From NCBI GenBank assembly GCA_963651465.1, contig CAVJPS010000010.1, forward strand, positions 55,637-119,636: a DNA stretch of 64,000 bases. The letters run 5' to 3'. Below the pieces are notes generated by a model. That model did no database searches and had not been told where the DNA came from. It was given only the letters and a program-made list of their open reading frames with translations. This document shows, in pieces, positions 44,603 to 53,850 of the stretch. How positions within the stretch are numbered: position 1 is the first letter of the stretch; each line of letters begins with the position of its first letter. Source of the DNA: SUG2458 sp963651465. Lineage in GTDB: Bacteria > Bacillota_I > Bacilli_A > RFN20 > CAG-826. The position numbers and the translations under genes were made by a program.

Positions 44603-45422
44603 TTTTTAAAGCTTCCTTTGTTGCACATGATCCAATTGAAACAGTATTCATACCAGTATCTTCTTTTTCAATTTTGATACCATATTCTTTTCTGATCCAT
44701 TCGTAACCCGATGTATCAATTTTCTTAATTATTTCTGGTCCACCTTCAACAGCAACACGACCATTAATAATAACAGCAGCACGAGTTGGATGAATTAAAT
44801 CATATAAACGTGCATAGTGAGAAATAATTAAGAAAGTATTTTGTTTGTTTTCTTGTAATTTGTTAATTGCATCAGAAACAACTTGAATTGCGTCAACGTC
44901 AAGACCACTATCAATTTCATCAAGCATAGCAACAGTTGGTTCTAATAATAGCATTTGAAGAATTTCGTTACGTTTCTTTTCACCACCAGAAAAGCCTTCA
45001 TTTAGTGATCTATTAGCTAAATCAAGTGGCATTTTAACTTCATCACATGCCGAATTAAGTTTTTTATAGAATTCAAATAATGTCATAGGTTTTTCACGAC
45101 GTACATTCATTGCAGCTTTTAAGAAATCAGCGTTAACAACTCCAGGTATTTCACTTGGTAATTGCATTCCTAAAAATAAACCTGCTTTTGATCTTTCATC
45201 AATTGACATTGAAAGAACGTCTTTTCCATCCAAAATAATTTGTCCCTTTGTAACTTTATATTTTGGATGACCCATAATTGCGTTTAATAATGTTGACTTA
45301 CCATGACCGTTAGGGCCTAATAATGCAACGGTCTCACCATCATTAATTTTAAGATTAATTCCCTTTAAAATTTCTTTGTTTTCTACACTCACGTGTAAAT
45401 CTAAAATTTGTAATGTTCCCAT
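44595..45422 (-). CDS. sufC: Fe-S cluster assembly ATPase SufC
   Basis: ABC-type ATPase (275 residues) powering SufBD. Walker A GPNGHGKST (about 36-44), signature FSGGEKKRNE and Walker B VAMLDEIDSGLD. The C-terminal extension of about 25 residues is not typical. It is the first gene of sufCDSUB. A TGTTATAAA box about 30 bp upstream is a weak promoter candidate. Confidence 0.95.
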   Translation of the reverse strand: MGTLQILDLHVSVENKEILKGINLKINDGETVALLGPNGHGKSTLLNAIMGHPKYKVTKGQIILDGKDVLSMSIDERSKAGLFLGMQLPSEIPGVVNADFLKAAMNVRREKPMTLFEFYKKLNSACDEVKMPLDLANRSLNEGFSGGEKKRNEILQMLLLEPTVAMLDEIDSGLDVDAIQVVSDAINKLQENKQNTFLIISHYARLYDLIHPTRAAVIINGRVAVEGGPEIIKKIDTSGYEWIRKEYGIKIEKEDTGMNTVSIGSCATKEALKNE

Positions 45423-45663
45423 AGTATCACTCCAATGCTATGTTATTTTATAACAAATTGCGTATTAAAACAAATGAAACGATATAAAATTATATTTTTT
45501 AAATATAAAAATAACCATTCTTTTTTAATAATCGTAATCTTATGTAACAATTTTTTTCTACACGTGTGTGCGTATGCGTAAAAATTATCAAAATGTCTTG
45601 TGTTTAATTTATAAATTAAGTAAAATGAATATGCTATATTTTTATAAGGGAGGCACACTGTTT
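45423..45663. other. divergent intergenic region between sufC and the lipoprotein genes
   Basis: Holds promoters in both directions and no credible gene. Within it, 45559-45580 is a 22-base perfectly alternating pyrimidine-purine tract rich in CG and TG steps, unlike the A/T-rich surroundings. Confidence 0.6.
45598..45626 (+). promoter_or_regulatory. candidate promoter of the tandem lipoprotein genes
   Basis: TTGTGT, 17 bp, TAAAAT, with the start about 31 bp before the first lipoprotein ATG. The alternating tract ends 17 bp upstream of the -35. Confidence 0.42.
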
Positions 45664-47457
45664 ATGAAAAATAAACTCATTTCTCTTGGACTCATAGCTG
45701 GTTTCTCATTAGCTGCATTATCTTCATGTAGTGCTGAGTATACCTACTTAAAAAAAGGCAATGACCAAGTGATATTAACAATAGGTGGCGAAGACATTAC
45801 AGTTGAACAGTTATTAGCTGACTACAAAACAACTAACTCCACCGGTATTGAAGCTTACTATAATGCTATTAGCGAAGTATTAGTAAGAAAAGCTTCAGAA
45901 GAATACGCAAAAACATCAGAATGTACTACTTATGTTGATGCAAAAGTAACTGCATTAAAAGAAAATGCAAAAGAAAGCGCTGATTCAAACGGTACTTCAT
46001 ACAAAGAAGAATTAAATTCTGCTTTAAAAAATGAAGGTGTCGAAGATTTAGATGCTTATAAAGATAAAGTTAAATACGAAAAATTACAAGATCATTTACA
46101 AGATGAATACTATGACAACCACAAATCTGAAATGTTAGAAGACTACATCAATACAGTTCTTCCATATCATGTTCGTCATTTATTAGTTAAAACATCTGCA
46201 TCTAATGATTTAGCTAATTACACAATTTCATCATCTGAAGCTGTTAAATTAGCAACATCTGTTAGACGTTTAGCAAACTTAAATGCTGATGGTACTGCAA
46301 AAGCAACTACTGAAACATTTGGTCAAGTTGCTAAAGAAATGTCAGAAGACGAAACATCTGCAAAACAATATGGTGATTTAGGTATCATGACAACTAAGAC
46401 ATCTTACGTCAATGAATTTAAATTAGGTATTTACGCATATGAAGCATTATATTCTGCAAAAACAAATGCAAGAGCTTCATACTTAACTGATAACACTAAA
46501 GACTCATCAGGTGAAGAAAGCTATTTAAAGAACAACACTTATGCTATTCCTACTGAATACCAAAATGCTGTTTCAACTAGAACAGAAACTATTAACGATT
46601 ACAAATTTGTTTCGGGCACTTCTGAAACTGATGAAGTAAAAGAATCAATTACTCTTACAAGAAGAGAAAATGGTATTGGTTATATTCCATTTGAATATTC
46701 TCAATTACTTGAAACTTACAAAGATACAGAAAAAACAAAAGAAGGTAAATTAGTTAACGACGGTGATTCAACATATTACCCACGTAATATTATCTTCTCT
46801 ACATTCTTTAACGATCACGGTATCAACGTAATTACAAATGATACAGAAGTTGGTAATTTCAAAATTATCGATGGATTATTTGATAATCGTCCAGTTTTAT
46901 GTGCTGATGGTGATGTTAATAAAGTAATCTTAGTTACACGTGCAAGTTCTTCATATGAAGGTGTTCACTTCATGGTAATTGAAAAATCTCCAATTACAAA
47001 TACAATTGAAGCTTTAAAGAATTACTACAACGACAAAACATCTGAAAACTTAAATAAAGGTACTGATGAAGAAAAAGCATTAATCGGTAACACATTCGTT
47101 ACATACTTTACTTCAACAAGTTCAAGTACTGAATCAACACGTTCTACAACTGTTAAAGAAGAAATTAAAGGTTATGATTCAAACTTAGATGCAAAAATCT
47201 TTAAGTTCTATTTAAATGAATGTAATGCAACAATTGCTGATGATGATATCGCTAAATCTATCGACAATTACATTACATATACTGAAGCAAGTACAAAGAG
47301 CTCAAATATTACAAGTAACGAAGATGCTTGGAAAGAATATATTCGTTTATTAGCTGAACAAGATATCGAAGTTGAAGCTGATAGACATTCATTATACGCT
47401 GCTTCTAAATTTACAAATGGTTATTGGAAAGGAGATGGCTGTTACCATGAAAAATAA
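45664..47457 (+). CDS. PrsA-like lipoprotein with parvulin-type segment
   Basis: A 597-residue secreted lipoprotein. The signal peptide ends in the lipobox LSSC near residue 22. VILTIGGEDITVEQLLADY (about 37-55) resembles the start of the PrsA/SurA chaperone domain, and YHVRHLLVKTS (about 165-175) with FGQVAKEMSED resembles parvulin PPIase sequence. I use the ATG at 45664 (MKNKLISLGL) after GGGAGG; the longer frame lacks a signal. A Ser/Thr-rich stretch precedes the C-terminus. Protein folding at the cell surface is inferred. It uses more C-ending codons than the minus-strand genes, as expected for strong expression. Confidence 0.72.
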   Translation: MKNKLISLGLIAGFSLAALSSCSAEYTYLKKGNDQVILTIGGEDITVEQLLADYKTTNSTGIEAYYNAISEVLVRKASEEYAKTSECTTYVDAKVTALKENAKESADSNGTSYKEELNSALKNEGVEDLDAYKDKVKYEKLQDHLQDEYYDNHKSEMLEDYINTVLPYHVRHLLVKTSASNDLANYTISSSEAVKLATSVRRLANLNADGTAKATTETFGQVAKEMSEDETSAKQYGDLGIMTTKTSYVNEFKLGIYAYEALYSAKTNARASYLTDNTKDSSGEESYLKNNTYAIPTEYQNAVSTRTETINDYKFVSGTSETDEVKESITLTRRENGIGYIPFEYSQLLETYKDTEKTKEGKLVNDGDSTYYPRNIIFSTFFNDHGINVITNDTEVGNFKIIDGLFDNRPVLCADGDVNKVILVTRASSSYEGVHFMVIEKSPITNTIEALKNYYNDKTSENLNKGTDEEKALIGNTFVTYFTSTSSSTESTRSTTVKEEIKGYDSNLDAKIFKFYLNECNATIADDDIAKSIDNYITYTEASTKSSNITSNEDAWKEYIRLLAEQDIEVEADRHSLYAASKFTNGYWKGDGCYHEK

Positions 47458-48985
47458 TAAACTTAAATTATTCGGTGTCGCTCTATCCCTTTTTACATTA
47501 GCAGGATGTAACTATGAAGTAACTCCATCTAATTTCGATGACGCATTAGTCAATGTTGAAGGTGACGTTACAAACAACAACTATGGCGTTGTCTATGATG
47601 AATTAGTTGATGGTGGTAGTATTAATACTGCTGTATATGAAAAAATCATTGAAAAAGTAATTGAAAAAGAATTACCTGGCTTCTATGAAGGTGAAAACAA
47701 AGCTTTCGCAAATGAAGAAGAATTCAATAAAGAACTTACAAAACTCGCAAATGAAAAATTATATGATTTAATTACTTCATCTTCATATCAAACAGATAAT
47801 AGATTTGATGAAGAAAAATTAGTCTTATCATTAAAGAAATCTTTCTATGATATTAAATGTCCAACAGGTGCTAGCTATAACAAAAATACTGTAGTTTTCA
47901 CACCAGAAACAAAAGCTGCTGCTTTAGACGATGGAAAACTCGGTGGTGGTGAAACTTATAGTGCTGAAAACATTCTTCACTATGATTACACAGACTATGT
48001 TGAACGCTATATTAAAAAGGATATAAAGAAAGAATTACTATATTCAAAATATATGTTAACTGAAAACTACCGTGTTTTAGGTTCATCATATGGTCGTAAA
48101 GTAAGAGTTATTGAAATTGAATCTGACACAAATTATCCAGATGCAGCTTCAAATACAATTAACGCATTTATTAAAGAATACGTTTCAGGCAACACTGGTG
48201 ATGTAGATTTAAACATCCTTTCAAAATTATGGAAAGGTGTTGACTACACAAACGGTTCAAGTGATCATGAATTATCAACTGAACTTAAAAATGTTGTTTC
48301 AACTTATAATTTACACACATTAGCAGATAACATCGAAGAAGAATACTTAAAATTTATGGATTTCGATGGCTCAAATTACACATTAAAGAATGCTGATGTC
48401 CGTGATGATTCATTATGGTCAACATATACAGGCTCTCACAAATATCCAGCATCAGTCGGTAAAGAAAATAAAGATATCGAATTGGGTCAAAAAGACTTCA
48501 TTACTGAAGGCTGGTTTGTTAAAAACGGTGGTTTAACAGATTTACCAAGTGAAATCCGTAGCCGTTTATTCGATCCAAAGACAGCAAGAGATTTCTTAAA
48601 TCTTGAAGCTGGTAACACTGATGATGTTAGCGGATTCGTTCGTAAAATTGGTGGCACATATTTCTTAGTTCCATCACTTACAGAATCTACTCCATCTGAT
48701 AGTGATGTAGTTTTCTATGATTACAGCAATGCAAAATATTACATTATCGTAATTGACAATGTTGTTAATACAGATAGCTTAAGATACACAGCTAAAGAAG
48801 GCACAGACAGAATGAACACATTAAACGATGCATACGAAATCGCAAAAATGTTAGGTTCTAAAGATGCTAACAAAACTGAAGCTGTTATCTACTATTTAGA
48901 AAACGCTGGCTTAGTCTTCCATGATTCAGATGTATGGGATTACTTCTATAGTAATTACGAAGATGCATTTGAAGATGAAGATTAA
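47447..48985 (+). CDS. lipoprotein, SurA/PrsA-like N-terminus, function unknown
   Basis: A 512-residue lipoprotein with the lipobox LAGC near residue 20. The region after it (YDELVDGGSINTAVYEKIIEKVIEKE region, about 45-70) is reminiscent of the SurA/PrsA chaperone helices, but I see no parvulin domain. The rest is acidic and Tyr/Asn-rich, ending EDAFEDED. I use the ATG at 47447, which overlaps the previous gene by 11 bp; the GGAG site is within that gene. It is likely a partner or diverged paralogue of the preceding lipoprotein. Confidence 0.68.
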   Translation: MKNNKLKLFGVALSLFTLAGCNYEVTPSNFDDALVNVEGDVTNNNYGVVYDELVDGGSINTAVYEKIIEKVIEKELPGFYEGENKAFANEEEFNKELTKLANEKLYDLITSSSYQTDNRFDEEKLVLSLKKSFYDIKCPTGASYNKNTVVFTPETKAAALDDGKLGGGETYSAENILHYDYTDYVERYIKKDIKKELLYSKYMLTENYRVLGSSYGRKVRVIEIESDTNYPDAASNTINAFIKEYVSGNTGDVDLNILSKLWKGVDYTNGSSDHELSTELKNVVSTYNLHTLADNIEEEYLKFMDFDGSNYTLKNADVRDDSLWSTYTGSHKYPASVGKENKDIELGQKDFITEGWFVKNGGLTDLPSEIRSRLFDPKTARDFLNLEAGNTDDVSGFVRKIGGTYFLVPSLTESTPSDSDVVFYDYSNAKYYIIVIDNVVNTDSLRYTAKEGTDRMNTLNDAYEIAKMLGSKDANKTEAVIYYLENAGLVFHDSDVWDYFYSNYEDAFEDED

Positions 48986-48999
48986 TTCAAATTAAAATC

Positions 49000-49028
49000 A
49001 AAAGAAGGCCTTCATGGTCTTCTTTTTT
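49000..49028 (+). terminator. intrinsic terminator of the lipoprotein operon
   Basis: AAAAGAAG-G-CC / GG-T-CTTCTTTT around a short loop, followed by TTTTG. It begins 14 bp after the second stop. Confidence 0.82.
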
Positions 49029-49057
49029 GTTATATAATATTATTAGAGGTGAAAAAT

Positions 49058-49474
49058 ATGGATAATTGTATTTTTTGTAAAATTGCAAATGGTGAAATAC
49101 CATGTCAAAAAGTTTATGAAGATGATGATGTATTAGCATTCTTAGATATTTCACAAGTAACTGTTGGACATACATTAGTTATTCCAAAGAAGCATTTTGA
49201 TAATTTCTTGGCTACACCAAAAGATTTGATGCATAAATGCATGGACGTTGCTCAAACTATTGGTCAAATTCAAATTAAAAAATTACACGCTAAAGGGGTA
49301 AATATTTTAACTAACTGTTACAAAGAAGCTGGGCAAACAGTAATGCACTATCATGTACATGTTATTCCTCGTTATTACGAAGGTGATGGATTCCGTTTAG
49401 AAATGCACGATAATTCAGAATTACCAACATTAAATTTACCAGCAATTGCTACAACAATTAAAACTGGATTCTAA
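49058..49474 (+). CDS. hit: HIT family hydrolase (Hit/HinT-like)
   Basis: A 138-residue histidine triad nucleotide-binding protein with the zinc-binding CIFCKI at 4-9 and the triad HYHVHVIPR near 96-104. It hydrolyses nucleoside phosphoramidates or dinucleotides. Start at the ATG at 49058 with AGAGGTG ahead; the GTG three codons earlier is inside the site. It has its own terminator shared with the convergent yhaM. Confidence 0.93.
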   Translation: MDNCIFCKIANGEIPCQKVYEDDDVLAFLDISQVTVGHTLVIPKKHFDNFLATPKDLMHKCMDVAQTIGQIQIKKLHAKGVNILTNCYKEAGQTVMHYHVHVIPRYYEGDGFRLEMHDNSELPTLNLPAIATTIKTGF

Positions 49475-49475
49475 T

Positions 49476-49511
49476 AAAAATGCTAGATGTTATATTTCAT
49501 CTAGCATTTTT
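49476..49511. terminator. bidirectional terminator between hit and yhaM
   Basis: AAAAATGCTAGATG / CATCTAGCATTTTT with an 8-base loop, followed by T runs in both directions. It starts one base after the hit stop and ends at the yhaM stop. Confidence 0.92.
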
Positions 49512-50459
49512 TTATTTTGAGTTTTTAGGTTTATAAAAGCATCTTTCGTCTAATGCAAATACTTTAGAAGTAAACTCACCAGGTTCAACTAAATTTAATG
49601 CTTTATCTAAAATAGTCATTTTAGCGTCCATATCATCAATCATATTCAATAATACAGCTTCACGAGTTAAAGGTAGAACTGGCGAACCAAATTCTTGTTT
49701 ACCATGATGAGATAATATCATATGTTCCAATAACAAACCTTTTTCGTTAACCATAGGATCAATGCCTAATTTTTTGCAAGTTTCTCTTATCATAGATTGC
49801 ATTATAGAAATATGTCCAATTAATTTACCTTGAGTTGTATATTTAGGAATAATTGGTCCACTTAATTCAATAGTTTTACCTACGTCATGTAATATAATTC
49901 CAGTCATCAATAAATCGCGATCAACTTGAGGGTAATGTGAACAAACTAATTCTCCCATTTCTGCCATTGAGATAGTATGATGTAATAATCCGTTTGCGTA
50001 TTCATGGTGATTACGAATTGCTGCTGGGAAGCATATAAAATCATCATAAACATCATTCATTATACTTTCTAATATTGCTTTACAAGTTTCATCTTTAATA
50101 GAATTTACAAATTCATTTAAACGTTCTACTAATTCATTTTGAGGAATAGGTGCACTTATTGTAAAATTAGTAACATCAATCCCTGCAAGAGGTACAATTG
50201 TACCATTTAAAATTTTTCCTTGAAGACCATTACGATATAATATAACCTCAAGATCAACATTTACAATATTGCCTGGAACAAAAATTTGGGCGTCTTCATC
50301 TTTTGCATCCCATTTTTTACACTCGATTGTGCCGGTTTTATCTTGTAAAGTAATAGATAAATATGGCATTCCATTGTTACTTGTACCTTTTGTACAATTA
50401 GTTACTAAATATGACTCATTAACATGGTCTTTTTCTACAAATTCATTAATATATTTCAT
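49512..50459 (-). CDS. yhaM: 3'-5' exoribonuclease YhaM
   Basis: A 315-residue protein with an N-terminal OB-fold (about 1-95) and an HD domain with HHTISMAEMG (about 160-169) and ILHDVGKTIE (about 186-195). YhaM trims RNA and DNA from the 3' end in Bacilli. Start at the ATG at 50459, preceded by GGAGG; a longer reading adds 26 hydrophobic residues and no ribosome binding site. It follows recX by 40 bp. Confidence 0.93.
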   Translation of the reverse strand: MKYINEFVEKDHVNESYLVTNCTKGTSNNGMPYLSITLQDKTGTIECKKWDAKDEDAQIFVPGNIVNVDLEVILYRNGLQGKILNGTIVPLAGIDVTNFTISAPIPQNELVERLNEFVNSIKDETCKAILESIMNDVYDDFICFPAAIRNHHEYANGLLHHTISMAEMGELVCSHYPQVDRDLLMTGIILHDVGKTIELSGPIIPKYTTQGKLIGHISIMQSMIRETCKKLGIDPMVNEKGLLLEHMILSHHGKQEFGSPVLPLTREAVLLNMIDDMDAKMTILDKALNLVEPGEFTSKVFALDERCFYKPKNSK

Positions 50460-50499
50460 ATCAAGACCTCCATGTATATTATACCTTTTATTAACATAG

Positions 50500-51114
50500 T
50501 TATAAAGAAAAAGAAAATTCAATTTTTGTTTTTTCATTAATTATTTTTTTTATTAATGTATCATCAAATCCACGTCTTAATAATAATAGATAGATTTTAT
50601 TAATTTCGTTCCTATCGTCGTAATTTTCATTAATCAATACTTTTAAATTATTAATTTTTTCAATTTCAGATTTTTCATCAAATTGCAACTGACTAATATA
50701 TTTATACGAAATACCTGCCTTAAATAGTTTATTAATAATATAATTACGCCCATAATTTTTAAATTCGTAATATTCTTTAACTGATGCTGCATATTTTTCA
50801 TCATTTAATAAACCTGCTTCAGTCATCCTATAAACTAAATATTTAATATTTTGGTATGATACTTCCTTATTTTTTAATTTGTTTTTATATTCGTAGGTTG
50901 ATTTATGATATCGTTTTAAATAGTTTTGAGACCATTTTATTAATTTATTCAAATTACTAAGATTACGTATTAATTGATATTCTTTTTTTGAAATATCTTT
51001 TCCATTATATAAAAATAGATCCGTATAAACATCATAATTTAATCGATATGTTTCACCGTTTTCAATCTTAATAACAACATGTTCTTTTTTTACTATAATA
51101 TTTGAAATCATCAT
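50500..51114 (-). CDS. recX: regulatory protein RecX
   Basis: A 204-residue helical-repeat protein that modulates RecA filaments. Signature segments include YKNKLKNKEVS, YRMTEAGLLNDEKYA and LLLRRGFDD near the C-terminus. I start at the ATG at 51114 because the GTG upstream belongs to the GAGGTG site. It is strongly A/T- and Lys-rich and separated from recA by 24 kb; recX is often unlinked in Bacilli. Confidence 0.88.
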   Translation of the reverse strand: MMISNIIVKKEHVVIKIENGETYRLNYDVYTDLFLYNGKDISKKEYQLIRNLSNLNKLIKWSQNYLKRYHKSTYEYKNKLKNKEVSYQNIKYLVYRMTEAGLLNDEKYAASVKEYYEFKNYGRNYIINKLFKAGISYKYISQLQFDEKSEIEKINNLKVLINENYDDRNEINKIYLLLLRRGFDDTLIKKIINEKTKIEFSFSL

Positions 51115-51176
51115 AAATATCACCTCGTAAAAAGAATAACATTACGAAGTAATATTCTAGTCTCATTATTGTCTCA

Positions 51177-52364
51177 TTATTTTTTTATCTTAATTTTGAT
51201 GATTTCCATTTGGCGTGGTGAAGGAATATAAATTTGTCTATCGTCTGTAACGTATGCGTCGATCTCTTCTCTCATACCAAAATCTGGTGCATAAATACCT
51301 GGTTCAATAGAAAACGCAACATTATTAATTAATTCTCGCTCATCATGTGTTTCAAAATTATCAATATTAACACCTAATCCATGAGGCGAATCAAAAATTG
51401 ATATTGAGTGTCCTGTTCTATGGATAAAATATTCACCATAGCCATATTTATTAATAACAGAACGTGTAACATCATCCACTTCAAATCCTTTAACGGATCT
51501 AAGTGGTAATTCTTTATTTAAAAACTCTAAAGTTTTATCAATTGATTCTTTAATTATATTAAAGCGTTCAATGTATTTTTGAGGTATATCATCACCAACA
51601 TATCCAATCCAAGTGATGTCACCAAATACGGCTTTGGGGTTGTTTATTTTTGCCCATAGATCAATTAAAACCATATCCCCTTCATGGATATATGAAGTTA
51701 CTTCAGCAGTTGGAGCATAATGTGGATTATTAGCGTTTTCTCCAATAGCAACTATAGGATCATCATCGGTAATCATATTCATCGAAACAAAAAGTTTCAT
51801 TATATATTGTTGAACTTCATATTCACTTACTTTACCATTTTTACCAATTTGATCACCAATATATTGAAATGCTAAATCTTTTGCTTTGTTACAATTTAAA
51901 GCACTTTGTGTAAATAAATCAAGAGATTCATCTTTAAATGGTGCAACTAATGTTTGAGCTAAATTTGCACTAGATTTTACCTCAATTCCCATATCTTTAA
52001 TCATCTTTACTGTACCGTAATCAGTATAGGAAGAATGAGGCATCAAACCAAAATCACTAACTTCCATTAAAATTTTTGAAAAATTTTTTAATTTAATTTT
52101 TAACATATTCATGAGTTCGTTCCAATTAGTATAAACACATAAATCTAAGTGTTCTTCTAAGTCCTTAATTTGAACTGTATCAATCTTATGAATTATTATA
52201 AAAGGCTTCCCTTTTGTAGGTATAACTAGAAATACTTTTCTAGTTAAAAATCTTTTACCAATTAAAGAAATTAAAGACGGATTGTTACATTCATAGTCGT
52301 AAACAACCCAAGCATCAACGTTTTCTTTAATTAAATTTTGTTGAATTTTTTCAGTACAAAACAT
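51177..52364 (-). CDS. M24 family aminopeptidase (Xaa-Pro peptidase-like)
   Basis: A 395-residue creatinase/prolidase-fold protein. Metal ligands are seen in VLIDLWA and FGDITW (Asp pair), HRTGHSI (His), SIEPGIY (Glu) and MREEIDA (Glu). The N-terminal creatinase-like domain spans about 1-150. I use the ATG at 52364 after GGAGATGATATT. Substrate is unknown; Xaa-Pro dipeptides or peptide N-termini are likely. It is divergent from an XRE regulator. Confidence 0.88.
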   Translation of the reverse strand: MFCTEKIQQNLIKENVDAWVVYDYECNNPSLISLIGKRFLTRKVFLVIPTKGKPFIIIHKIDTVQIKDLEEHLDLCVYTNWNELMNMLKIKLKNFSKILMEVSDFGLMPHSSYTDYGTVKMIKDMGIEVKSSANLAQTLVAPFKDESLDLFTQSALNCNKAKDLAFQYIGDQIGKNGKVSEYEVQQYIMKLFVSMNMITDDDPIVAIGENANNPHYAPTAEVTSYIHEGDMVLIDLWAKINNPKAVFGDITWIGYVGDDIPQKYIERFNIIKESIDKTLEFLNKELPLRSVKGFEVDDVTRSVINKYGYGEYFIHRTGHSISIFDSPHGLGVNIDNFETHDERELINNVAFSIEPGIYAPDFGMREEIDAYVTDDRQIYIPSPRQMEIIKIKIKK

Positions 52365-52469
52365 AATATCATCTCCGTATTTTATAATAGCACAGAAAAA
52401 AATTATCTTTACAATAAATATAAAATATGTTTTACTAATTCCATACAAAGAACAGAAAGGAGAAGCAGC

Positions 52470-52853
52470 ATGCATAAGAAGAAAAACAACTTTAGAGCAG
52501 CACGTCTTAATGCAAACATTTCGCAGTCCGATGTAGCTAAAAAACTAGGGCATACATCTCAAACAATTTGTCACTGGGAACACGGCTATAGTGAAGCGGA
52601 TTACGATTCGCTTATGGACTTAGCTAAGCTTTATTCAGTTTCAATCGATTTTCTTATCGGCAACATCGACAAGCACGAAGAAAACAAGCGTAAAAGAATT
52701 AAAAAGAATTACGATGTTAACATCGATGATATCAATCGTATTGTTGTTATGAATCGCAAGAAAATTATTAGAGCAATCCACAATGTTGCAAGACTTTATA
52801 AAGCTGAAATAAAAAGAATTATCAAAAAAAATGACAATTCTTCTAAAAAATAA
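52470..52853 (+). CDS. XRE-family transcriptional regulator
   Basis: A 127-residue Cro/CI-type DNA-binding protein. The helix-turn-helix spans about 8-62 (RAARLNANISQSDVAKKLG, then QTICHWEHG). The C-terminal half is rich in Lys/Arg (KRKRIKKN, KKIIRAIHNVA, KRIIKK) without a recognised domain. Start at the ATG at 52470 after AAAGGAGAAG. Codon use has more C-ending codons than its neighbours. It is divergent from the M24 peptidase and may control it, though no operator was identified. Confidence 0.85.
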   Translation: MHKKKNNFRAARLNANISQSDVAKKLGHTSQTICHWEHGYSEADYDSLMDLAKLYSVSIDFLIGNIDKHEENKRKRIKKNYDVNIDDINRIVVMNRKKIIRAIHNVARLYKAEIKRIIKKNDNSSKK

Positions 52854-52863
52854 AAATTAAATA

Positions 52864-53724
52864 TTAATACTTGTGCGATACAGCTATAGCAAAGGCACCT
52901 GGTCCAATATGACAAGCAACTGACAATGATAAAGGATGAATTACTAGTTCATATTCTGGAAAATTTTCATGAACGTCTTCAATGAAACGATCAAAAAATT
53001 CTTTATCACCAGGCGTATAAGCGAGGGATAATTGATAAGTATCAGGAGTTGCATTAAATCTCTCACATAAATCTTTTTTCATTTGATCAATCATGATTAA
53101 TTTAGCTTTCTTTGTTCCTAACGCTTTAGCAAACGCATCTAATTTTTCACCTTGAATTTGTAATACAGGTTTAATTCTAAGTAATTCGCCTAATAAGGCA
53201 CCTGCTGGAGTTACTCGTCCCCCCTTCTTTAAATAAGATAGAGTATCGACAGTAATGTAAATTGATGAATTAAACTTGTCATCTTCAAGGTATTTTTTTA
53301 TGTAAGCACCATCGTGACCTTCTTTAGCTAATTTAATAGCATCAAGAACTGATTGATACATAGTAACAGAAATACGTTGATTATTAACAACAAAAACACG
53401 ATTGTTATATTCTTCAGCAAGCATAGTTGCTGTTTCACACGATTTTGATAAACCACTACTCATTGGAATATAAACAATTTCATCATAATTTTCTAAAACT
53501 TCATCCCATAATGCTGTTACGCTACCGATTGAAGGTTGAGATGTAGATATATTAACTTTATCTTTTAAAAGTTCAAAAAACTTTTCTTGAGATAAATCCT
53601 TTTCTTCGTAATATACTTCACCATTAATCATAAATGGCATTGACACTAGAAAGATACCTAATTTTTTACTTTCAGCTATAGTTACCCCGCTATTGCTGTC
53701 AGTTATAATTGCAACTTTTTTCAT
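52864..53724 (-). CDS. degV: DegV family fatty-acid-binding protein
   Basis: A 286-residue DegV/FakB-type protein that presents fatty acids to the FakA kinase. TDSNSGVT (8-15), the conserved TSQPSIG near 60-66 and a C-terminal HIGPGAFAIA are characteristic. Phospholipid precursor supply from exogenous fatty acids is the expected role. No fakA is in the window. Confidence 0.92.
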   Translation of the reverse strand: MKKVAIITDSNSGVTIAESKKLGIFLVSMPFMINGEVYYEEKDLSQEKFFELLKDKVNISTSQPSIGSVTALWDEVLENYDEIVYIPMSSGLSKSCETATMLAEEYNNRVFVVNNQRISVTMYQSVLDAIKLAKEGHDGAYIKKYLEDDKFNSSIYITVDTLSYLKKGGRVTPAGALLGELLRIKPVLQIQGEKLDAFAKALGTKKAKLIMIDQMKKDLCERFNATPDTYQLSLAYTPGDKEFFDRFIEDVHENFPEYELVIHPLSLSVACHIGPGAFAIAVSHKY

Positions 53725-53810
53725 AATCTAAACTCCTTGCTATGAGTATTTTACCACAATAAAAGCAAAAGTAAAGAGAAGTGTCCCCATTACTTATCCT
53801 ACAAATAACA

Positions 53811-53848
53811 AAAAAAAAATCACAATGGAATATTCCAAAGTGATTTTT
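53811..53848 (-). terminator. intrinsic terminator of the glycerol operon
   Basis: AAAAATCAC / GTGATTTTT, enclosing the perfect palindrome TGGAATATTCCA. On the minus strand it is followed by a T run of nine. It ends at the last gene of the operon. Confidence 0.88.
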
Positions 53849-53850
53849 AG

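Noticed and set aside
45443..45658. A 71-codon minus-strand frame between sufC and the lipoproteins
   Set aside because: It covers the divergent promoter region, has no ribosome binding site and reads as translated A/T-rich DNA.
53826..53837. TGGAATATTCCA palindrome as an operator
   Set aside because: It is the inner part of the terminator hairpin after the glycerol operon.
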